The notes beneath the pieces are model-generated. The model worked only from the letters and a program-made list of their open reading frames with translations. It did no database searches and was not told the DNA's origin. Shown here one piece after another: positions 1-5,111 of a DNA stretch of 14,786 bases (positions are counted from its first letter, which is position 1; every line of letters begins with the position of its first letter). The stretch comes from Glomus cerebriforme. Its lineage: Eukaryota; Glomeromycota; Glomeromycetes; Glomerales; Glomeraceae. The position numbers and the translations under genes were made by a program. The stretch lies in NCBI GenBank assembly GCA_003550305.1, contig QKYT01000315.1, positions 58,774-73,559 of the forward strand, in the 5' to 3' direction.

Positions 1-876
1 AAGTATGTTTTAAGAATATATATTTTTTATAGGGTTTTTCCTCCTATATTCTATATATTTCCTCATGCAGAACATGTTTTTGAAGTATATGATTCATTTT
101 ATATGATCATTTTCACTTCGACTTTGTATTTCAGCTATTGTTAGAATAAATAATATGATCATATTAATATACTCCATATATATAGTTTTTGAATTGATCT
201 TTCTGATTTTTGTTTTATTATATTTGAAATATTAAATTTGGATATAATAACAACATCATAATTTTTTGCAAGATAATTTATAGTTTTCTTATGTAATTCA
301 TTTCTCAGGTTCTTAATTCTCCTAAAAATTCTTAAAATTGCTTTATCAATTCTTATAGCCTTCTTCTTTTTTCTCTTAAAAATTGAGTTCTTAAGCTTAT
401 CCCTTACTGAATTTAATTTGTCTATATGCAAGTAAAATCTCACCAACTTCTGTGCATCATTCTTACCAACCTCTGTAATTCCTTTGGTGGGTAAGTATAT
501 TACAAATGGAGTTTGAACTTCCAAATCAATAGCCATAAACCTTTCATGTATTTCTTTTAACTTTTTTTATCTTTCATGTACCTATGATAAGATCCATTCA
601 TTAGTTTTTCTAAAATATATGAACTTGCAATCATTATCAATCCTTTTTGATGACCAACTGTTATTTTTTCTCTTGTTTTCAAAATGCAAAACTTTCAGAT
701 CTCTTGATCCTTTCATGAGATTATATGGTTTCTTTCTTAGTGTTCTCATAAAGCTACTAAATAGATATGATATGTAAAATTGATTCCAATTTTTTTTTTG
801 AAAAATTTTATGCATATATGGTGATAGTATACTTTAGATCCTTTCTGATTTTGAATTTTAATCTGACATTATTAGG
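1..876 (-). pseudogene. Fanzor/TnpB-like transposon nuclease, C-terminal half, decayed
   Basis: This is a decayed RNA-guided-nuclease-type transposon protein (Fanzor/IS605 OrfB family). Reading leftwards, one uninterrupted reading frame runs from about 875 to the window edge and is broken only by stop codons. A pre-RuvC beta region (about 870-560) leads to NEW at about 590. RuvC-I follows: AIDLEVQTPF, with its Asp codon at 527-525, where the family usually has DxGVRTP. A lysine/arginine-rich helical region comes next. RuvC-II reads VVIISKF (about 254-234), with Ser/Lys where bacterial TnpB has the catalytic Glu; loss of Glu here is a known trait of eukaryotic Fanzors. After more stops comes the zinc-ribbon signature NESYTSKTCSA (98-66), then a TGA where the second Cys is expected, then G-N-I-stop-N-I-G-G-K. 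RuvC-III would lie beyond base 1. No frameshift is needed in this half. The family assignment rests on these motifs; inactivity is certain from about ten in-frame stops. Confidence 0.85.
870..876. repeat. Left copy of 7-bp target-site duplication TATTAGG
   Basis: TATTAGG here is matched by an identical copy at 3931-3937. The two copies sit exactly where the C-terminal and N-terminal halves of the Fanzor pseudogene break off. Deleting the stretch between them plus one copy joins the halves in frame. A 7-mer match could be chance on its own; the position and the frame make a target-site duplication likely. Confidence 0.65.
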
Positions 877-1160
877 GGCGTGACATATTTTAGAAGATGG
901 AAGTAAACACAGGTTGAATGAAGTCTATTATCCAAATTGCAAAAAAAGCAAATTTTGGGTTTTTTTTGGAAAATGGTANATTACACTGGACAATTTTTGG
1001 CACAATATTAGCATAACATTATCCGATTTATAAAAAAATTCAAATTGTATGTTTTTTTGGAAAAATGTTNAATTTTNTTGAAAATAATGTATNANANTAG
1101 ATAATTTTTCATATATAAATTTATCATAAAATTATTGGGAAATTTTAGAGGTGCAGAACT
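877..1160. other. AT-rich left end of the insertion, with ambiguous bases
   Basis: No gene is visible. Undetermined bases (N) lie at 979, 1070, 1077, 1093, 1095 and 1097 among homopolymers, so the underlying assembly is weak here. The short direct repeat TGACATTATTAG / TGACATATTTTAG (864-875 and 881-893) straddles the left insertion boundary. Confidence 0.5.
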
Positions 1161-1191
1161 GCAGAAATCTGCAAAATTTGCAGATTTCTGC
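1161..1191. repeat. Perfect 15-bp-arm hairpin
   Basis: The arms GCAGAAATCTGCAAA and TTTGCAGATTTCTGC are exact reverse complements around a single A, and a T tract follows on the plus strand. Similar GCAGA/TCTGC words recur nearby (1151-1160, 1267-1272) and at the far side of the array (TCTGCGCAGA, 3451-3460). This suggests a foldback structure at the edges of the array region. Confidence 0.8.
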
Positions 1192-1263
1192 TTTTTTTTT
1201 TATGTATTTTTGTGCAGTTCTTTAAATAATTTTCTTCAAATTTTTTTAGTAAAGTTTTTAGAA

Positions 1264-1290
1264 AAAATCTGCAATAATCTCCAATATTGC
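1264..1290 (+). repeat. Left subterminal inverted repeat of the array region
   Basis: AAAATCTGCA, three variable bases, then ATCTCCAA is repeated in inverted orientation at 3467-3492. About 20 of 27 positions match. The pair brackets the exon/intron-like array and may mark the borders of the unit that was amplified or moved. Confidence 0.45.
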
Positions 1291-1479
1291 AAATTTGTTA
1301 AAAACTTTGCACAAAAATCTTTAATTTTTTTATTCTGATAAACTTTAGTTAAACTATTATTTAACTGTTTTAAATTTTAGGTTTTGAAGTCTTGGACAAA
1401 ATTGGTTAAGTTTCCAAACTTCATGTTTAATTTGCAGCATGCAGATTTTTTTCCTTTTTTTTTGTTTTTTTTTTTGCAG

Positions 1480-2216
1480 GACTCTGAACTCCTCTCATTA
1501 TCTCCGGACTTTACTTTCAAAGGTAAATAAGTATATATATATATATATTTTTTTTATTAAATGAACGTTTACTAACGTTCTTTTGTATTTTTTTAGGTTT
1601 GGAAGTTGAAATATAAGTTCTGAACTTCCCATTTCGAAGGTAATAACTTCAAAATTATATTTTTTTTTATTATTTTTTTTTATTAAATGAACGTTTACTA
1701 ACGTTCTTTTTGTTTTTCTTTAGGTTCCAGAAAACTGAAGTACGGCTTCAGACTCCCATTTCGAAGGTAATAACTTCAAAATTATATTTTTTTTTATTAT
1801 TTTTTTTTATTAAATGAACGTTTACTAACGTTCTTTTTGTTTTTTTTAGGTTCCAGGAAACTGAAATACGGCTCCAGACTCCCATTTCGAAGGCGAAACT
1901 TCAAAAATTTTTTTTTTTGTTTTTATTTATGAACGTTTACTAACGTTCTTTTTATTTCTTTAGGTTTCAGAAAACTGAAATACAGCTCTAGACTCCCATT
2001 TCAAAGGTGAGACTTTGAAAATTTTTTTTTTTGTTTTTTTTTTTATTAAATGAATGTTTACTAACGTTCTTTTTATTTTTTAGGTCCAGGAAACTGAAGT
2101 ACAGCTCCAGACTCCAATTTCGAAGTATTAACTTCGAAATGGATTTTTTTTCTGTTTTTTTTTTAATTTAATGAATGTTAGCTAACATTCTTTCTTTTGT
2201 AGGTTCAGATTTTCAG
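1480..2216 (+). repeat. Array part A: 43-nt exon-like blocks
   Basis: Exon-like blocks lie at 1480-1522, 1597-1639, 1724-1766, 1850-1892 and 1964-2006, each exactly 43 nt, then 2084-2124/5 and a divergent one from 2203. The typical block starts GTTCCAG and ends CCCATTTCGAAG. Donors are GTAAAT, GTAATA, GTAATA, GCGAAA (a GC donor), GTGAGA and GTATTA. The 3' end of each intron carries GAACGTT-TACT-AACGTTC or a variant. A second dyad spans the donor: TTCGAAG before it and CTTCAAA or CTTCGAA after it. Since 43 is not a multiple of three and block 2 has stops in all frames, the spliced product cannot be a long coding repeat. Confidence 0.75.
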
Positions 2217-3214
2217 GTATAGAACTTTGAAATAGGTTTGTAGTAAAGGGATAGGGATATTAAAAGAAATGTTACTAATGTAACATTCTTTTTTTTCTTG
2301 TAGGTTTGGATTCGACTTGGATTTTGAAGGCTTCGGGATTTGACCTGGACTTTAAAGGTTTATATTGGGGAAGATAGATATAGATTTTTTTTATTAAAGA
2401 AATGTTACTAACATAACGTTTCTTTCTTTTTTGTAAGACTTTAGCTTCAGATTCGACCTGAACTTCAAAGGTTTATATCGGGAGAGATAGATATAGATTT
2501 TTTTTTATTAAAGAAACATTACTAATGTAATGTTTCTTTCTTTTTTGTAAGACTTCGGCTTCAGATTCGATTTGGACTTCGAAGATTTATATTGGGGAAG
2601 ATAGATATAGATTTTTTTTTATTAAAGAAATGTTACTAACGTAACATTTTTTTCTTTTTGTAAGATTTCAGCATGCTTCAGATTCGACCTGGACTTCAAA
2701 GGTTTGTATCAGAGGAGATATAATTTTTTTTTATTAAAGAAACATTTACTAATGTAACGTTTCTTTCTTTTTTGTAGGACTTTAGCTTCAGATTTGACCT
2801 GGACTTCGAACATTTGTATTGGGGAAATATAATTTTTTTTATTAAAGAAACGTTACTAACGCAACGTTTCTTTCTTTTTTGTAGGCTTCAGCTTCAGATT
2901 CGACTTCTTGGACTTCAAAATTGAAGGTTTGGTAGGGTTATCTACTTTGTTTTTTTTAATGAAACGTTTTACTAATGTTTCTTTCCTTTTCTTTTATAGG
3001 TTCTTCTGGGCAGTACTTCGAAGGTATATCTTCAAAAAATTTATTATTTTTTTTGTTTTAACGAAATGTTACTAACAAATGTTTTATTATTTTTTTTTGT
3101 AGGTACTTCCAGGTGGATTATAGGATTTCGATGGTATAATAACTTCGAATTTTTTTTAATTTCTTTTTTAATAAATGTTAATAACTAATGTTTATTATTT
3201 CTTTTCTTTTGTAA
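2217..3214 (+). repeat. Array part B: 33-nt and irregular exon-like blocks
   Basis: Blocks lie at about 2304-2357 (54 nt), 2438-2470 (33), 2552-2584 (33), 2665-2701 (37, with a CATG insertion), 2778-2811 (34), 2885-2926 (42), 3000-3023 (24) and 3103-3133 (31). The consensus block is ACTTCAGCTTCAGATTCGAC followed by CTGGACTTCAAAG. The intron-like part runs GTTTATATTGGGGAAG, AGATATAG, a T tract, TTAAAGAAACGTTACTAAC and so on to TTTTTTGTAG. Blocks of 54, 33 and 33 nt keep one phase and read FSFRFDLNFKD, then FGFRFDLDFED. Part B may therefore once have encoded an 11-residue repeat. Some acceptors are mutated (GTAG to GTAA) and two donors have lost the G. Confidence 0.7.
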
Positions 3215-3380
3215 ATTCTTCCGGGTATGAGTATGTGGGATTTCAATGAAAATATCTTAGTTGTTTGTTGGAATCGAACTAACTGGAATTATGTCCAAAC
3301 TATTAACAATATTAAAGAATAGGAACTTAGTTTTTTTTTGTATTTAAATATATTTGACTGTAATTAATAAAATTAATAAA
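3215..3380 (+). other. Possible terminal exon and poly-A signals after the array
   Basis: After the last acceptor-like position a 35-codon frame is open (3215-3322) and ends at TAG. It contains MSMWDFNENILVVCWNRT. AATAAA hexamers follow at 3366-3371 and 3375-3380. This is what the 3' end of a transcript of the array would look like. A 35-codon frame in AT-rich DNA can also occur by chance, and I recognise no homology. Confidence 0.25.
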
Positions 3381-3466
3381 GCATAAATTACATTATACAA
3401 CTGAAAAGTAAATGTATAACTGAAATATTTTACAGATTAATGATAAAATTTCTGCGCAGATTTTTA

Positions 3467-3492
3467 GCTTTTTGGAGATCTGTGCAGATTTT
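3467..3492 (-). repeat. Right subterminal inverted repeat of the array region
   Basis: This is the inverted partner of 1264-1290, sharing AAAATCTGCA and ATCTCCAA on the minus strand. The palindrome TCTGCGCAGA lies just to its left at 3451-3460. Confidence 0.45.
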
Positions 3493-3499
3493 AGGTTGT

Positions 3500-3604
3500 A
3501 AATTCTTGCTAATTTTAAGGTAATTTTGTTAAATTCTTGCTAATTTTAAGGTAATTTCATTAAATTCTTGCTAATTTTAAGGTAATTTCATTAAATTCTA
3601 CCAA
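3500..3604 (+). repeat. 31-bp direct repeat, three copies plus a partial
   Basis: Copies lie at 3500-3530, 3531-3561 and 3562-3592, beginning AAATTCTTGCTAATTTTAAG. A fourth start, AAATTCT, follows at 3593. The last two full copies are identical; the first differs only in TTTGTT against TTCATT near its end. The low divergence points to recent tandem duplication inside the insertion. Confidence 0.9.
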
Positions 3605-3930
3605 CATTTTCATATCATTTCGCAACATTTATATTATTAATTTTGGTTAATTTTAGAGAAACGGCATCATTTAGCTTTTTTTGTAAAAATGTAAAATTCC
3701 TCATTTTCACTAAATTCAACAAAAAAAAATCACAATTTACCAAAATTTTTCTAGTTAATTATGATAAATTGTGTGATAATGATCACCTTTAAATCTGTAA
3801 AAATAAAATCTTACATGATATAAAATTATGCATTTTTATTGGTCAAAATTAATACTATATATATATTTAAATATTATTGGTTGAAAAAATCTTACTTAAG
3901 AAAGGGGGATAAGACCTCTTATGAAACTAA
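3605..3930. other. AT-rich right end of the insertion
   Basis: No gene is visible. The only structure noted is the 14-bp palindrome ATAAGACCTCTTAT at 3909-3922, eight bases before the inferred right boundary. Confidence 0.5.
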
Positions 3931-3937
3931 TATTAGG
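3931..3937. repeat. Right copy of 7-bp target-site duplication TATTAGG
   Basis: Identical to 870-876. On the minus strand it supplies the Leu-Ile codons CTA ATA of the N-terminal Fanzor half, and the same two codons occur in the same frame in the left copy. Confidence 0.65.
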
Positions 3938-4810
3938 TAATATATGTTATGGTCTGAATTGAAATTTTTAACAGCTTTATCCACAGTTTTATTAATTATG
4001 TTATTTGATATATCATTATAGACTTTCTTACTCCTCAATTTTAAATATGCAATTATTCTCAGAAATTGTATCTTTGGAAAGTTTATCATCTCCTTACACT
4101 TATTATCATTTTTATCTATACGCATAAATAAAAACTGCCTCTTCTGCAGATAATCAATGATCATGTTATAGATTAATCTCACCAATCCCATCTATCACTT
4201 TAGCAAGCGTTTCTGCATAAAATTCAGGTACAATTTTACATTCAATATTCTGTTCATGTTTTCATCCTTTTTTCTTTTCTTGTTTTTTCTTACAGTTAAT
4301 ACTTTCTTTCTTTTCTTTTCTTTCCTTTTATGCTTAGCTGCTTTTCTTTCTTGCAATTTGCAAATAAAGATAGTGTTAATAGCAAGGATATCTTCAGATA
4401 ACTCATGTTTATCAGTTGTTGAATCATCGAAGAGAACTATGAGTTTTGTAAAGTTGAGTGAAAATATATACTTGAGGAGTTTATAAGCGAATCTGCATAA
4501 TTAATCATGGTGGGTAATCACAATCTCTCTGACAAGATTTTTGCACAATTGTTCCAGTAGGGTTTGCAGTTCTTTATGTTTGAAGTTGATTCCTGACCCA
4601 ATGTCACTGATGAGCTCATAGGTTAGGAATCGGAAGCTGAAAAGTTATTTCTGTCATTCTTTGCTTGACAGTAAAGATCTGAGCATAGAGAAACCCTTTT
4701 TTGTTAGTGGTAGTGATGGTGGTGATAGTGGTGAAGCTATCAGCATTTTGGGAATTTAACTTTGGAAAAATGGAAGATATATTGTAAAGGCAAGTACCAG
4801 AAGGAAACAT
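3931..4810 (-). pseudogene. Fanzor/TnpB-like transposon nuclease, N-terminal half, decayed
   Basis: This is the N-terminal part of the same kind of protein as 1-876. Reading leftwards, the frame is open from about 4640 to 4503 (one stop, TAA), from 4500 to 4198 (stops TGA and TAG), and from 4191 to the insertion. In order: a helical segment (TYELISDIGSGINFKHKELQ); an acidic patch (DDSTTDKHELSED); a strongly basic nuclear-signal-like run of Lys/Arg (about 4335-4261); the short strand NRILNVKLYLNFMQKRLLK; the motif GLVRLIYN, corresponding to the family's GTxRWxYN; and VYNDISNNIINKTVDKAVKN, corresponding to the P-Y-D-I-R-x-x-A-x-x-D region. The ATG at 4810 opens another frame ending QLPIPNL at 4619, so one frameshift near 4620-4640 is needed if it is the true start. 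Family placement is by motif; the extreme N-terminus is uncertain. Confidence 0.7.
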
Positions 4811-5111
4811 TATAGCAGTGATTTTGCCTTACTTTAGCCAGCAATATAAGGTATATAATGAGATTTCTAGCTTCTTAGTTGTAAGGTTTACAGTTTACGA
4901 TTTTGACTTCTAAATTGATATATTGATAAATTGATAAGCATTACTAAGCAGATGTCACGATTGTAATACTAAACAAAAATTGTGATTGTGTATCACGTGA
5001 TTTACTATGATTTCCTAGACTTAAATATGATTGGTTCAATAATGATTATTTTTGTGTAACATTTATCTTAGAAATTTTCGCGCATTTCTGGATTTGTTTT
5101 ATTTTACCAAA
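4811..5111. other. Divergent intergenic region between Fanzor remnant and ULA1
   Basis: This 301-bp spacer separates the start of the minus-strand Fanzor remnant from the plus-strand ULA1 start, so it should hold the ULA1 promoter. A TATATA-like stretch near 4850-4857 lies about 45 bp upstream of the Fanzor ATG on its strand. The only strong motif is ATCACGTGAT at 4992-5001. Confidence 0.5.
4992..5001. promoter_or_regulatory. ATCACGTGAT palindrome (E-box type) upstream of ULA1
   Basis: This perfect 10-bp palindrome contains CACGTG, the core bound by basic helix-loop-helix factors such as the Cbf1 family in fungi. It ends 110 bases before the ULA1 ATG. A related ACACGTGATTTA sits in ULA1 intron 3 (about 5601). 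The role is inferred from motif and position only. Confidence 0.45.

Larger units (their letters stand above)
1480..3214 (+). repeat. Tandem exon/intron-like module array with hairpin branch sites
   Basis: About 15 degenerate units of 100-125 bp are arranged head to tail. Each reads on the plus strand as follows: an exon-like block ending AAG, a donor-like GTAATA, GTATAT or GTTTRTA, a T-rich stretch, a branch motif TACTAAC or TACTAAT inside an inverted repeat, a T tract, then TAG or AG and the next block. The hairpins start at 1563, 1689, 1816, 1931, 2052, 2173, 2266, 2399, 2513, 2627, 2739, 2847, about 2961, 3063 and about 3172. The branch A is roughly 18-28 nt before the AG, a normal fungal spacing. 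Intron-like lengths are 71-84 nt in the first six units, like the real introns of the two genes downstream. What is seen is a repeat with all splice signals; whether it is transcribed or spliced cannot be told from sequence. Confidence 0.8.
877..3930. mobile_element. 3.05-kb insertion splitting the Fanzor pseudogene
   Basis: The insertion separates the two halves of a minus-strand Fanzor pseudogene and is bounded by TATTAGG direct repeats. It begins GGCGTGACATATTTTAG and ends ACCTCTTATGAAACTAA; I see no terminal inverted repeats and no poly-A end. It encodes no recognisable transposase, integrase or reverse transcriptase, so it would be non-autonomous. Inside are a six-N low-quality stretch, a 31-nt perfect hairpin (1161-1191), subterminal inverted repeats (1264-1290 and 3467-3492), the exon/intron-like array (1480-3214), poly-A-signal-like hexamers (3366-3380), a 31-bp direct repeat (3500-3604) and a 14-bp palindrome ATAAGACCTCTTAT (3909-3922). 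The superfamily is unknown. An alternative is that the halves belong to two different Fanzor copies. Confidence 0.6.

Noticed and set aside
1..876. Bacterial IS605/IS607 insertion or contamination
   Set aside because: The surrounding genes have spliceosomal introns, and RuvC-II lacks the bacterial Glu. A eukaryotic Fanzor is the simpler reading.
1135..1338. Plus-strand open frame of 67 codons
   Set aside because: It runs through the 1161-1191 hairpin and T-rich repeats, is Phe/Leu-rich only because of T tracts, and shows no domain.
1480..3214. CRISPR array
   Set aside because: The repeated parts are diverged and the segments between them are also repeats, not unique spacers. The setting is eukaryotic, with no cas genes.
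877..3930. LTR retrotransposon or DNA transposon with terminal inverted repeats
   Set aside because: The two ends share neither direct long repeats nor inverted repeats, and no transposase or reverse transcriptase frame is present.
4256..4486. Plus-strand open frame of 76 codons
   Set aside because: It is antisense to the Fanzor N-terminal frame; its Phe/Ser-rich start is the complement of the Lys/Arg run.
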